Source of the DNA: Oscillospiraceae bacterium
Lineage (GTDB): Bacteria; Bacillota; Clostridia; Oscillospirales; Ruminococcaceae
DNA: 64,000 nucleotides
Assembly: GCA_017483465.1 (NCBI GenBank)
Contig: JAFUWN010000069.1
Coordinates: 37,303 to 101,302 of the forward strand
Reading direction: 5' to 3'
In this document: piece after piece, positions 26,987-35,875 of the stretch
Layout of the letters: each line of letters opens with the position of its first letter
How positions within the stretch are numbered: position 1 is the stretch's first letter
The notes under the pieces: model-generated
Told to the model about the DNA's origin: nothing
What the model saw: only the letters and a program-made list of their open reading frames with translations
The model's database searches: none
Made by a program: the position numbers and the translations under genes

Positions 26987-27673
26987 TTATTTTTTCCAGG
27001 GATTATTCTGATCATCTTTCCACCAGTGATTTTGTTTCTGTTGTTTTTTTCTCCGGAGAGCCATTTTAATTTTATTAATCAGATCTTTGCCAAAGAATAA
27101 AATAAAATTCAGAACAGAAACTAAAATCGCTATTTTTTCCGGTACGGTGCCGAGAATCAAAGAGAAAAGCAATAAAGCACCGTCCAGCATTCCGAGAAAT
27201 TTGATCTTGACCGGAATAAAGAAAAATAATAATACTTCAAAATTGGGAAACAGCATTGCAAATGCCAGAAACAGAGATAAATTCAGATAGGTATTTGTTG
27301 TCATTCCGGTAATGATTCCGCCGATGATCGTTCCGATCACACCAATGAAATAATATACATTGAAACGAAAACTTCCCCACTGATGTTCCAGAGATTTCCC
27401 GATCAGCCAGTAAAAATACAAAGCGAATACTACAAACAGCGGACTGGAATCCGGAGGCAGAAACAAAAATGTCACAATCCTCCATACTTGTCCCTGCATG
27501 ATGGCAGCACGGTCAAAATACAGCAGATCTGTTAAATAATATTCATAATTGGGATTCGCTGCTGTGAACGTATCCAGCAGAAATACTAATGCCATACCGA
27601 ATACTAAAATTGTCATCAGATTGGGAATTGCATAGTTTCCGAATTTTCGTTCTAATTGATTCAGCCATTGCAA
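26987..27673 (-). CDS. Rhomboid-like membrane protein lacking the catalytic Ser/His
   Basis: A 228-residue protein with six hydrophobic helices and a basic, Trp-rich C-terminal tail (NHWWKDDQNNPWKK). The order of features (GQVWRIVTFLFLPP, WLIGKSLEHQWGSFRFNVYY, GGIITG) resembles rhomboid and Der1-like folds. The GxSG active-site loop is not present and no helix-6 His is seen, so it is probably a pseudo-protease. The start is TTG 27673 after GAGG; upstream an in-frame TGA closes the frame. Regulated by a promoter that contains a perfect palindrome. Confidence 0.7.
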   Translation of the reverse strand: MQWLNQLERKFGNYAIPNLMTILVFGMALVFLLDTFTAANPNYEYYLTDLLYFDRAAIMQGQVWRIVTFLFLPPDSSPLFVVFALYFYWLIGKSLEHQWGSFRFNVYYFIGVIGTIIGGIITGMTTNTYLNLSLFLAFAMLFPNFEVLLFFFIPVKIKFLGMLDGALLLFSLILGTVPEKIAILVSVLNFILFFGKDLINKIKMALRRKKQQKQNHWWKDDQNNPWKK

Positions 27674-27721
27674 GTCATATCATCCTCTTTCCTGAAATTA
27701 ATATAAATATATATATAATTA

Positions 27722-27750
27722 AGTATATCACAAATCGGCCGATTTGTCAA
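27722..27750 (-). promoter_or_regulatory. Promoter with embedded 18-base palindrome
   Basis: Minus strand TTGACA (27745-27750), 17-base spacer, TATACT (27722-27727). The perfect palindrome ACAAATCGGCCGATTTGT (27730-27747) fills the spacer and overlaps the -35 box, the geometry of a repressor operator. Confidence 0.78.
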
Positions 27751-27835
27751 GAAACAAGCCGGAATCCTGAAATTTTGTAAAAAATAAACAAAAAAATATG
27801 TTGAAAACATAGGATAAATCTGCCTTTTTGGGTCA

Positions 27836-27864
27836 TTGTAATTTTTTCCGATTCGCTGTATAAT
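27836..27864 (+). promoter_or_regulatory. Promoter of beta-helix surface protein gene
   Basis: TTGTAA (27836-27841), 17-base spacer, TATAAT (27859-27864). Confidence 0.75.
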
Positions 27865-27902
27865 AGATAATAGCAAGCAAAATTTTGATTGGAGAGATAA
27901 AC

Positions 27903-29423
27903 ATGAAATTACAGCGTATTTTTGCAGCCGCACTTTCCGGTTTTCTGCTGATGGCCTCCGTTCCGGCACTGGAATCTGATGCCGCTTTCGTTCCGGATGG
28001 TGCCGTTGCCTCTGTGACTGTCAACAATGTGACTTCTTATTATTATGACAACCCCTCTTCAGGCGGTGCAGAAGCAATGTGGAATACTGCTATGACAGGC
28101 ACATCCGCAACAGTTATGCTCTATGCTGATTGGAATTCTTCTTACGGCACAAGATTCGGCACAGGAGCCGGCTTTATCTATGACGGTGCTCTGAATGTTC
28201 CCAGCGGTCATGAAATCACGATTGATCTGAACGGTTACAGTATTAACCGGAATCTGGAATTTGCCGTTGAACACGGTGAAGTAATTCATGTCGCCGGAGG
28301 CGGTACGCTTAACCTGACAGATACTAACCAGGCTGTCGAAAGCGGCAGCATTACAGGCGGCAACAGTCAGAACGGTGCAGGCGGTATTTATATCGAAGCC
28401 GGCGGCACTGTCAATATGTGGGGCGGCAATCTGACAGGAAATAAATCCGAACTCAGCGGCGGTGCTGTTCTGCTTGCCGGTGAAGGCAGTCTGTTCAGCA
28501 TGAGCGGCGGTAAAATTTTTAATAACAGTGCCCAGCAGTGCGGCGGGGGTGTAGCCGTTTCTGACGGTACATTCAAGCTTGCCAACGGCGATATTACCAA
28601 CAATACCGGACAGGACGGCGGCGGTATCTACGCACAGGCCGGCGAGGTCAGTCTTTCCGGCGGTACTGTTGCACAGAATACCGCAGTTCACGGCGGCGGG
28701 GTTTTATTAAACGGCACTGCGGCATTTACTTTAAAAGGCAAAACTGCTGTGCAGAGCAATATTGCATCCGGTGAAAACCGTGTCGGCGGCGGCATTCTGG
28801 CAATGGGCAGTATGCCGATCAAAATCGGCGGCAAGCCGACTGTTCTGAATAACAGTGCTGACGGTGTACAGAGCAATCTGGTATTCTGGCAGGAAAATGC
28901 AGAGAGCAATACTGTACTCCCCTGTCATATCCAGAATGTCGGTACAGATATCGAAGCCAAAATCGGTGTCAGTCTTGCGGGGAATCTGAAATCTGCAATT
29001 TTTGCTCCGGACTGGTCAGGCTCTGACTGTTTTATCTGTGATGCGATGGATTATGCCCTTGAAAATCAGGATGGAAATCTTGTACTGAAACGCAGTTTAA
29101 GTTATTCTTCTGTAGTCGGCAATAAAAAAATGCTGCTGCTGATTGTCACCTGTGTTCTGATTGCACTGGCTGTCATTGCAATTCTGATTCTGGCATTCAA
29201 GAAGAATACGAAAGAAGAGGAAAAACCGAAAACGAAAAAGAAAGTTACTGCCGTCAAGGTCTCTAAAAAGCCGAAAAAAGAAGAACCCGCCGAAGAAGAA
29301 GAACTTGATGATGATGACGAAGATGAAGATGAGGAAGATGTTGAAGATATCGAGGATGACGAGGAATATGAAGACGACGAGTATGAAGATGATCTGGATG
29401 ACGAGGATGAAGAGGAAGAATAA
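27903..29423 (+). CDS. Surface right-handed beta-helix repeat protein with polyacidic cytoplasmic tail
   Basis: A 506-residue protein: signal peptide (~1-30), an extracellular region rich in Gly-Gly turns that reads as a right-handed beta-helix (GGIYIEAGGTVNMWGGN, LSGGAVLLAGEGSLFSMSGG, GGGIYAQAGEVSLSGG and so on, ~120-330), a membrane helix (~412-435), a Lys-rich stretch and a last ~50 residues almost entirely Asp/Glu with a few Tyr. The topology puts the acidic tail in the cytosol. Such helices often bind or cleave polysaccharide or act as adhesins. ATG 27903 follows GGAGAG. Flanked by its own promoter and terminator. Confidence 0.82.
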   Translation: MKLQRIFAAALSGFLLMASVPALESDAAFVPDGAVASVTVNNVTSYYYDNPSSGGAEAMWNTAMTGTSATVMLYADWNSSYGTRFGTGAGFIYDGALNVPSGHEITIDLNGYSINRNLEFAVEHGEVIHVAGGGTLNLTDTNQAVESGSITGGNSQNGAGGIYIEAGGTVNMWGGNLTGNKSELSGGAVLLAGEGSLFSMSGGKIFNNSAQQCGGGVAVSDGTFKLANGDITNNTGQDGGGIYAQAGEVSLSGGTVAQNTAVHGGGVLLNGTAAFTLKGKTAVQSNIASGENRVGGGILAMGSMPIKIGGKPTVLNNSADGVQSNLVFWQENAESNTVLPCHIQNVGTDIEAKIGVSLAGNLKSAIFAPDWSGSDCFICDAMDYALENQDGNLVLKRSLSYSSVVGNKKMLLLIVTCVLIALAVIAILILAFKKNTKEEEKPKTKKKVTAVKVSKKPKKEEPAEEEELDDDDEDEDEEDVEDIEDDEEYEDDEYEDDLDDEDEEEE

Positions 29424-29441
29424 TAACCTTGTCTGAAATCA

Positions 29442-29483
29442 GCCTCCTTTTGTCAGAACTGACAAAAGGAGGCTTGTTTTTTT
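29442..29483 (+). terminator. Terminator after beta-helix protein gene
   Basis: Perfect 15-base stem GCCTCCTTTTGTCAG / CTGACAAAAGGAGGC, 2-base loop (closing pairs will open), then TTGTTTTTTT. Confidence 0.95.
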
Positions 29484-29529
29484 ATATACAGTATAATTAT
29501 CTCCTTTTTTGTAGAATTGCACCCCTCTA

Positions 29530-29558
29530 TTGCATAACAGGAGATTTTATGCTATAAT
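29530..29558 (+). promoter_or_regulatory. Promoter of NSS transporter-azlCD operon
   Basis: TTGCAT (29530-29535), 17-base spacer, TATAAT (29553-29558). Confidence 0.8.
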
Positions 29559-29602
29559 AAAAACATCTGCCAAAAAATCATATACAGGAGGTTCTTTTTA
29601 TT

Positions 29603-30982
29603 ATGAACGAAAATCGAAATTCTTTCTCAAGTTCGCTTGGGTTTGTCCTTGCCGCCGCTGGCAGTGCGGTCGGACTGGGCAATATCTGGCGATTTCCTTA
29701 TCTGGCCGCTAAAGACGGCGGCGGCCTGTTTCTGGTAATTTATCTGATACTTGCCCTGACATTCGGGTTTACCATGATTGTGAGTGAAACTGCAATCGGC
29801 CGTAAAACCAAACAAAGTGCCCTGACTGCTTATGGAACGCTGCATAAGCCCTCGAAATGGATCGGGGTTTTTGCCTGTCTGGTGCCGTTCATGATTCTGC
29901 CGTATTATTGTATTATCGGCGGCTGGGTGCTGAAATATGCTCTGGTTTTTGTGACCGGAAACGGCCTCGCCGCCGCAGATGACAGCTATTTCGGAGCATT
30001 CATCACGAGCTATGCACAGCCGATTCTGTTTGATATTGTCTTTTTGGCAGCAACTGCAATTATTATCTATCAGGGTGTGAATAAAGGCATTGAATCGCTT
30101 TCTAAAATTCTGATGCCGATTCTGCTTGTACTGGTGATCGGAATTGCTGTCTTCTCTCTGACGATCAAAGAAAATGAAGGACGTTCCGGCCTGGATGGTC
30201 TGAAAGTCTATGTGATTCCCAGCCTGTCCGGTATGGGTATCAAAGATGTGTTCATCACAATTTTAGATGCCATGGGTCAGCTGTTTTATAGTATCAGTGT
30301 CGCTATGGGGATTATGATTACTTACGGTTCTTATTTTAAAGATGACAGCAATCTGCTGAAATCTGTGAATCAGATCGAATTTTTTGATACACTTGTTGCA
30401 TTTCTTGCCGGAGTGATGATTATTCCTGCGGTTTATGTATTCTTAGGAGAAGAAGGTATGCGTTCTTCCGGCCCGGGGCTGATGTTCAAGGCTCTGCCGA
30501 AAGTCTTTTCTCAGATGGGCTTTATGGGAAATATCATCGGAGCAGTATTTTTTATTATGGTATTATTTGCCGCTCTGACAAGTGCAATGTCTGTTCTTGA
30601 AGCCGTTGTTGCCAGTCTGATCGACTGCTTCGGATGGAGCAGAAAAAAAGCGGTTCTGATTGAAACAGCAATTGCCCTGGTAATCGGCATTATTATCTGC
30701 TTAGGCTATAATGCACTTTATTTTGAAATCACACTTCCGAACGGTTCTGCTGCTCAGATTCTGGATATTATGGATTATATCAGCAATCAGATCTTTATGC
30801 CTGTAGTAGCAATCGGGACATGTATTCTGGTCGGATGGCTGATCAAGCCGGAGACAATTATTCAGGAAGCGACAAAAAACGGTGAAACATTCGGCAGAAA
30901 AGGCTTGTTTATAATTATGATCAAATATATTGCCCCGGTTATGCTGTGTGTACTTCTGCTGGTATCTCTGGGGATTGTGTAA
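29603..30982 (+). CDS. Sodium-dependent transporter (neurotransmitter:sodium symporter family)
   Basis: A 459-residue protein with 11-12 membrane helices of the NSS/SNF family. The sodium and substrate site in helix 1 is intact (GFVLAAAGSAVGLGNIWRFPYL), as are GGLFLVIYL and the helix 6 unwound region near FYSISVAMGIM. Bacterial members import amino acids such as tryptophan, leucine or tyrosine together with Na+. AGGAGG precedes ATG 29603. The azlCD genes follow within 2 bases, so an amino acid importer and exporter are co-transcribed. Confidence 0.93.
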   Translation: MNENRNSFSSSLGFVLAAAGSAVGLGNIWRFPYLAAKDGGGLFLVIYLILALTFGFTMIVSETAIGRKTKQSALTAYGTLHKPSKWIGVFACLVPFMILPYYCIIGGWVLKYALVFVTGNGLAAADDSYFGAFITSYAQPILFDIVFLAATAIIIYQGVNKGIESLSKILMPILLVLVIGIAVFSLTIKENEGRSGLDGLKVYVIPSLSGMGIKDVFITILDAMGQLFYSISVAMGIMITYGSYFKDDSNLLKSVNQIEFFDTLVAFLAGVMIIPAVYVFLGEEGMRSSGPGLMFKALPKVFSQMGFMGNIIGAVFFIMVLFAALTSAMSVLEAVVASLIDCFGWSRKKAVLIETAIALVIGIIICLGYNALYFEITLPNGSAAQILDIMDYISNQIFMPVVAIGTCILVGWLIKPETIIQEATKNGETFGRKGLFIIMIKYIAPVMLCVLLLVSLGIV

Positions 30983-30984
30983 GC

Positions 30985-31683
30985 ATGAAAAAATCTGATT
31001 TTCTGAAAGGCCTGATACATGGCATTCCGATTGCACTCGGCTATTTATCCGTATCATTCGGGTTCGGGATAACGGCAGTAAAATCCGGCCTGACCGTACT
31101 GGAATCGACTTTGATTTCACTCACAAATCTGACATCAGCGGGACAGGCCGCCGGAGTGGATATCATCGCTTCCGGCGGAACGCTGTTGGAAATGGTTCTG
31201 GTTCAGCTGACAATTAATATCCGCTATGCACTGATGGCATTATCTTTATCGCAGAAATTAGACAAAAGTTTCACTTTTCCGCACCGGATGGCAGCAGCAT
31301 ACGGCATTACAGACGAAATTTTCGGAGTCTGTGCGGCACAGACAGAACCGCTCCGGCCGGCGTATATGTACGGTATGATTTTTATCGCCACACTGGGATG
31401 GATTTCCGGAACTTTTCTGGGAGCATCTGCCGGACAGCTGCTTCCGGCAGCGGTGAGTGCAGCTCTGGGGATTGTCTTATACGGTATGTTTTTAGCACTT
31501 ATTATTCCTCCTGCCAAAAAGCAGAAAAGTGTATTATGTGTCATTCTGACGGCGGCTCTGCTGAGTATTTTATGCAAATATCTGTTTCCGCAGATTTCCG
31601 GCGGTTTTGCTGTAATTCTGTGTGCAGTATCGGCCTCTGTAGTGGGAGCACTGGCATTTCCGAGAGAGGAGGAATCGGCTTGA
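30985..31683 (+). CDS. azlC: AzlC family branched-chain amino acid exporter subunit
   Basis: A 232-residue membrane protein of the AzlC/YgaZ family, the large subunit of the branched-chain amino acid exporter. Landmarks: GIPIALGYLSVSFGFG, SLTNLTSAGQAAG, QLTINIRYALMALSLSQKL and GITDEIFGVC. I chose ATG 30985, just after the transporter stop; upstream in-frame codons overlap that gene. Its TGA stop overlaps the TTG start of azlD. Confidence 0.92.
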   Translation: MKKSDFLKGLIHGIPIALGYLSVSFGFGITAVKSGLTVLESTLISLTNLTSAGQAAGVDIIASGGTLLEMVLVQLTINIRYALMALSLSQKLDKSFTFPHRMAAAYGITDEIFGVCAAQTEPLRPAYMYGMIFIATLGWISGTFLGASAGQLLPAAVSAALGIVLYGMFLALIIPPAKKQKSVLCVILTAALLSILCKYLFPQISGGFAVILCAVSASVVGALAFPREEESA

Positions 31684-31979
31684 GTACAGCAGTCTATATT
31701 CTGGTTATGGCAGGTGTAACCTATCTGATACGTGTGATTCCGTTCGGATTTTTCCGGAAAAAAATCACATCAAAATTTCTGAGAAGTTTTTTATATTATA
31801 TCCCCTATGCCGTACTGAGTGCGATGACGATTCCGGCGATTTTCTACAGTACTGACAGTATTGTTACAGCCGCTGCCGGAACGCTGACCGCTCTGGTACT
31901 TGCATTTTTAGAACAGCCTCTGATTATTGTCGCATTAGCGGCATCCGCAGCGGCATTCCTGACCGGATTATTTTTATAA
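31680..31979 (+). CDS. azlD: AzlD family branched-chain amino acid exporter small subunit
   Basis: A 99-residue protein with three to four membrane helices; VTYLIRVIPFGFF and LRSFLYYIPYAVLSAMTIPAIFY are typical of AzlD. The start is TTG 31680, seven bases after GAGAGGAGG, and overlaps the azlC stop (TTGA). Longer in-frame extension upstream is an out-of-frame reading of azlC. Confidence 0.9.
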   Translation: MSTAVYILVMAGVTYLIRVIPFGFFRKKITSKFLRSFLYYIPYAVLSAMTIPAIFYSTDSIVTAAAGTLTALVLAFLEQPLIIVALAASAAAFLTGLFL

Positions 31980-31983
31980 CATA

Positions 31984-32014
31984 CAGCCCGGAAGTCGGTC
32001 ATACTTCCGGGCTG
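31984..32014. terminator. Hairpin between azlD and the minus-strand operon
   Basis: CAGCCCGGAAGT / ACTTCCGGGCTG, 12-base stem, 7-base loop. Weak T run on the plus strand; it lies between convergent genes and may stop both. Confidence 0.7.
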
Positions 32015-32043
32015 ATGATTTATCATAACTGCAAAAAAATCAG

Positions 32044-33024
32044 CTATTCCTGCGGCTTCTGCATCTGATAGGTTCTGTGCCGGAGGATTGCAATTTTTCC
32101 GGCGGTATCGCTGATATACTCACGGGTAAAACCGGAAATTCCTAAATCATAGCCGTCATAAGTCCCTGCATATTTTCGGGAAGGCGAGACATCAAGAATA
32201 TTTTCCAGTAAAACAAATTTTTCTTCTGCATGACTTTCTCCGGCAATGCAGGCATCATGTTTCAGGCAATAATCATCAAAGCACGAAGCCGAAGCCATTT
32301 CATTGCCGCCATATAATAAATAATCCATAGAAGCCTGATAAAACACACCGTTTTCGTTCAGATAGAAATAAAAAGCATAGAATTCCAGATCTTCCCGTGC
32401 TTCGATCAGATAGACATAATACATATCCGGATTGCCCTTGCTGTCAGAAGTATGGCCGATCTGTAAATTTTCAGAAGCTGTATAGGGAGAAAACAATTTC
32501 CGGATAAAAGCTTCTGCGGAACCGGTATAGAGTTCTGTCGGAGATTCCCAGCTTTCCGGTGCCGTTTCTTTGACTGTTTCTGTTTCGGAACGGAAAATAT
32601 GCTCTGTATAGCTGTCATATTCTGTTGCAGAATCGCCGTCTCCTTCCAGTACACCCCGCATTAATAAAATCGGATTCATAGCAATTTCCCCCTGATGCTG
32701 ATATAACACAGAGGCCATTGGAGAATAATTCTGGACAGAAACAAGAGTTTCCGGAAAGATACAGCATATTTCATTCATATAGGAACTTTTTCCTACAATA
32801 TGATACATTGTCTGTTCATACGCATCTGCCCAGAGATGAAATTCAGAATCGAGAGTTTCGAGCTGTGTATCATCAGGAACAGCTGTTCCGGAGATACTCT
32901 GACAAACAGGCAGATACTGATAATATCTCTGTGCTCTTGTTCTGTCCGCACCGGAAACGGCAGTGCCGCAGCCTGTCAGAGCAAGGCATGTGAGCACAGG
33001 AAGCAGAAAAAATTTTTTATTCAT
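32044..33024 (-). CDS. Lipoprotein of unknown function (last gene of envelope operon)
   Basis: A 326-residue lipoprotein: signal sequence with lipobox LTGC (Cys19). The mature part is acidic with aromatic patches (EFYAFYFYLNENG, DYLLYGG) and four to six cysteines. No family recognised. It overlaps the preceding gene by 8 bases and is the last gene of the eleven-gene operon that starts at 45268, so it likely sits on the outer face near the SEDS/transpeptidase proteins. Confidence 0.75.
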   Translation of the reverse strand: MNKKFFLLPVLTCLALTGCGTAVSGADRTRAQRYYQYLPVCQSISGTAVPDDTQLETLDSEFHLWADAYEQTMYHIVGKSSYMNEICCIFPETLVSVQNYSPMASVLYQHQGEIAMNPILLMRGVLEGDGDSATEYDSYTEHIFRSETETVKETAPESWESPTELYTGSAEAFIRKLFSPYTASENLQIGHTSDSKGNPDMYYVYLIEAREDLEFYAFYFYLNENGVFYQASMDYLLYGGNEMASASCFDDYCLKHDACIAGESHAEEKFVLLENILDVSPSRKYAGTYDGYDLGISGFTREYISDTAGKIAILRHRTYQMQKPQE

Positions 33025-34525
33025 AAAGCATCACCATCACAAGCCGGATACAGGAAAGCAGAATCAATAAAAATGCAGTTCCCGATACAGCGAGTATTCT
33101 TTTTTCTGTCCGGCCGAGTTTTCCTTTCTGGAACAGTGTATTCAGCCGATATTTGGCCGAAAGCTTTTCCGCAAGCAGAAGACTCCGGCTGTATTCCGGA
33201 AGATTGCGGATTCTTTCCGGGATTCTGAGCTGACAGGCTTCCTCTTTCATGTGTTCGGCAGTTTCTTGGGAATGATAATATTTTTCGAGTTCTTCTTCGC
33301 TGACGAGTTCACTCCAGTACAGCATAGCCGGAAGCAGATTTTTTTCAGGATTTTTTATTTTTTTCTCCGGATGTTCATGCCATGAGACAAAATGCAGCAG
33401 ATCAGAAATTTCTGTATTATTTTTATTTTCCTGAAAAAGTTTTTCCAGCACCGGAGCAGGAATTTCTTTTTCTAAGATATAGGCATAAATATCATCTATC
33501 GTATCATAAGAAATATCATCTGTGATAAAATGACAGCCTGTATTTTCCTGCACGGCTCTGACAAATGCCGGATAGGTCAGTATGACAGAGTCCTGGTATC
33601 TGACCGGCATTTCTTTGATCGCATGATATTCCTGCTCCCATGTTTCGAGCATAGGCAGAAGCAGTTCCGGAGAAATCCGGAAACATGCAAACAGATGCAG
33701 AAATTCCCGCAGTTCTTCAATTTCATGAATTCCGTAAACCGAAATATACTTTTCTGCCATCAGGCTGACAAATCCGCTTTCTATGCCGAATCCGGAAACA
33801 ATGCCGGAATCTGATTTGCTTTGTGTTTCAGAAATAAAATTATCATCCACGGACAAGAGCAGATATTCTACAGCTTTTTCAATCATATTCTGATCAAAAT
33901 ATTTTTCATAATTTTTCTGGACTTCCGAACCGGAAGCAAGCATGGCAATAAACTCCAGCATACTCACAGCCGGAGCACCGTACCGGAAGCATAACGCTCT
34001 GAAAATCCGGTTATCTTCCCGGAAAACAGGCAGTTTTTTCAGAAACCGGAGAGATTCTGTATCATAAATCATTTTTTTATGGCTGGTATTGAAAAATTTA
34101 TAATTCTGCCGGGAATCTTCATCAATCACCAAACCGGAGATCAGATCTTCCGGCAGATGTCTGGCAAAACTCTGGAGCAGTCCGGCAGTCTGATTCTGAC
34201 TATATTCAATCCGATGAAACGGCGAACAGCCTGTCAGAAAATTTTCAATCATCTGCGGCCATGCCTTATTTCTGGTATCTGAGGCAAAAACGCCGTCCTC
34301 GTTGCGGAAATCATCCACAGTATAGAGAAAGGACAGTCTTTCACCGGAATCAGGATTTTCTGCTTTCTGTACTTTCAGGACATTGCCTCTGTGGAAAATA
34401 TAATACTGATGTGAAATATTTTCGCACTGCATTAATAAATCCGTAAGTTCCGAAAAGCTGTCCGGAGCATTTTTCTCCCATGCATAGCCGTCACGGGACT
34501 CAAATACAGTATACTGATAAATCAT
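33017..34525 (-). CDS. Tail-anchored cytosolic protein, possible GTPase partner (GAP1-like N-terminus)
   Basis: A 502-residue, mostly helical soluble protein with one C-terminal membrane helix (~474-497, VSGTAFLLILLSCIRLVMVML), giving a tail-anchored topology. The beginning (YQYTVFESRDGYAW) recalls the N-terminal domain of GTPase-associated proteins found next to P-loop GTPases in some bacterial systems; this likeness is weak and needs a profile search. It overlaps the GTPase gene by ATGA, which supports a joint function. Confidence 0.6.
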   Translation of the reverse strand: MIYQYTVFESRDGYAWEKNAPDSFSELTDLLMQCENISHQYYIFHRGNVLKVQKAENPDSGERLSFLYTVDDFRNEDGVFASDTRNKAWPQMIENFLTGCSPFHRIEYSQNQTAGLLQSFARHLPEDLISGLVIDEDSRQNYKFFNTSHKKMIYDTESLRFLKKLPVFREDNRIFRALCFRYGAPAVSMLEFIAMLASGSEVQKNYEKYFDQNMIEKAVEYLLLSVDDNFISETQSKSDSGIVSGFGIESGFVSLMAEKYISVYGIHEIEELREFLHLFACFRISPELLLPMLETWEQEYHAIKEMPVRYQDSVILTYPAFVRAVQENTGCHFITDDISYDTIDDIYAYILEKEIPAPVLEKLFQENKNNTEISDLLHFVSWHEHPEKKIKNPEKNLLPAMLYWSELVSEEELEKYYHSQETAEHMKEEACQLRIPERIRNLPEYSRSLLLAEKLSAKYRLNTLFQKGKLGRTEKRILAVSGTAFLLILLSCIRLVMVMLYE

Positions 34526-35853
34526 GCTTTCGCCTCCGATGCATATTGAATAATTCTGTGCAGAAGGCTGTCCACATGCCGGGGCTGGTATAATTCTGCC
34601 TGAATTTTTCCGTTTTCAGCCGGAGTCCCCAGCGGAGCAATACACATAATATCCACTTTCCGGCCGGAAATCTGATTGCAGCAGGCAATAATATCCTGTA
34701 CAATTCTGTAGATTGTCTGATAGATACCGGAATTTTTCTGCTGCATTTTGGTACTGAGTTCGCTGCACATTGCCCGGAGAAGCGTTTCGGTATTATCCAT
34801 AAAATGATAATTCCGGATAACTCTGAGCTTATCATGGTCATAGCTGTTTTCTTTTCCTTTCAGCGGATAGAGCATAATATTATCTGCCGTATCAGGATAG
34901 AGATCGCATTTTGTGAAACACAGGATAATCGGTTTTGTTTCGTTTCTGGTACGGCAGTGCCGCTCCAGATCAGAGAGATACTGCCGGAGTCTTTTCAGGC
35001 CGGCAGTCTGCTCGGATTCTGAAACTTCATAGACAGAGGCAATATCCAGCAGGACAATGAGCATATCCGACCAGACAGCACGGTCAATACGGATTTCTTT
35101 GGTTTCTTCTCCACGGGTATCAATAATATTAATATCCTGATTTTTATCCGTCCGGAATGTAATCGGCGGCTGCGGAGAAAGTGTAGTTTCCGGTACTTTG
35201 CCTTCCCCGAGGGCTTCTTCTGCCTGTGTGAAATGCTGTTCAATAAAGGGTTCTTCCGTCATCAGCCGGAGATGTACCCGATTTTCAGGCTTTCTCATAG
35301 CGAGCAGAAGATTAGTCTTTCCGGCCTTGCTTCCGGCGATCAGAGAAACTGTAAAATTACTTTCCTGAGCTTCGTCGATCGACTCCCATACAGTTTCCGA
35401 TCCGACTGCTGTCCGGACGACATTCCGGGAAGACAAGATCAGATGACAGTTTTCGCATACCAGTTCGGTAGCGGCCATCGGCCGGAACGGCTGATAGATA
35501 AATAATGCTTTGCCGTCTATTGTAGCGGCATTTTCCAGCTCTTCGATACTGTCCGGATATTCTTTCTGGAGTTTCTGAACAGATTTTACAATAATTTTCA
35601 GACCGCTTTTTAATCTGAGTGTTTTTTCAGCAGCATCACAGCTTAATCTCTGCGGCTCGTCATCAGAAACAGAAATGCCGTAATAATTCAGTTTTGTTTT
35701 CATAATGCTGTCAGTCCGGGAACTGTCGAGGCCGATAATATCCGGAGAGCATTCAAAATAATTGGCATTCAAAGCCTCGAAATGAGCCGGAATCAGAAAC
35801 CGGGGATTCGTGACATCTTTCAGACAGTGAATGCAGACACATTTGTTGATCAT
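34522..35853 (-). CDS. Zinc-ribbon P-loop GTPase-like protein
   Basis: A 443-residue cytosolic protein. Two CxxC pairs (Cys7/Cys10 and Cys133/Cys136) suggest a split zinc ribbon. A P-loop AGSKAGKT at 173-180, DTRG at 245-248 (G3) and TKCD at 314-317 (G4) make a complete TRAFAC-type GTPase core. It may switch between GTP and GDP states to control the membrane proteins encoded in the same operon. ATG 35853 follows AAGGAAG; 22 bases after the preceding gene, and overlapping the next by ATGA. Related GTPases are found in mobile conflict-type systems and also in secretion or envelope clusters; the context here favours the envelope. Confidence 0.78.
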   Translation of the reverse strand: MINKCVCIHCLKDVTNPRFLIPAHFEALNANYFECSPDIIGLDSSRTDSIMKTKLNYYGISVSDDEPQRLSCDAAEKTLRLKSGLKIIVKSVQKLQKEYPDSIEELENAATIDGKALFIYQPFRPMAATELVCENCHLILSSRNVVRTAVGSETVWESIDEAQESNFTVSLIAGSKAGKTNLLLAMRKPENRVHLRLMTEEPFIEQHFTQAEEALGEGKVPETTLSPQPPITFRTDKNQDINIIDTRGEETKEIRIDRAVWSDMLIVLLDIASVYEVSESEQTAGLKRLRQYLSDLERHCRTRNETKPIILCFTKCDLYPDTADNIMLYPLKGKENSYDHDKLRVIRNYHFMDNTETLLRAMCSELSTKMQQKNSGIYQTIYRIVQDIIACCNQISGRKVDIMCIAPLGTPAENGKIQAELYQPRHVDSLLHRIIQYASEAKA

Positions 35854-35875
35854 ATTCTTACTTCCTTTCTGTCTG

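Noticed and set aside
28059-28928. Long reverse-strand frames inside the beta-helix gene
   Set aside because: They mirror the repetitive Gly-rich coding sequence, have no ribosome binding site and no sensible protein features.
31398-31679. Long N-terminal extension of AzlD
   Set aside because: It is an out-of-frame reading of azlC; the ribosome binding site and homology place the start at TTG 31680.
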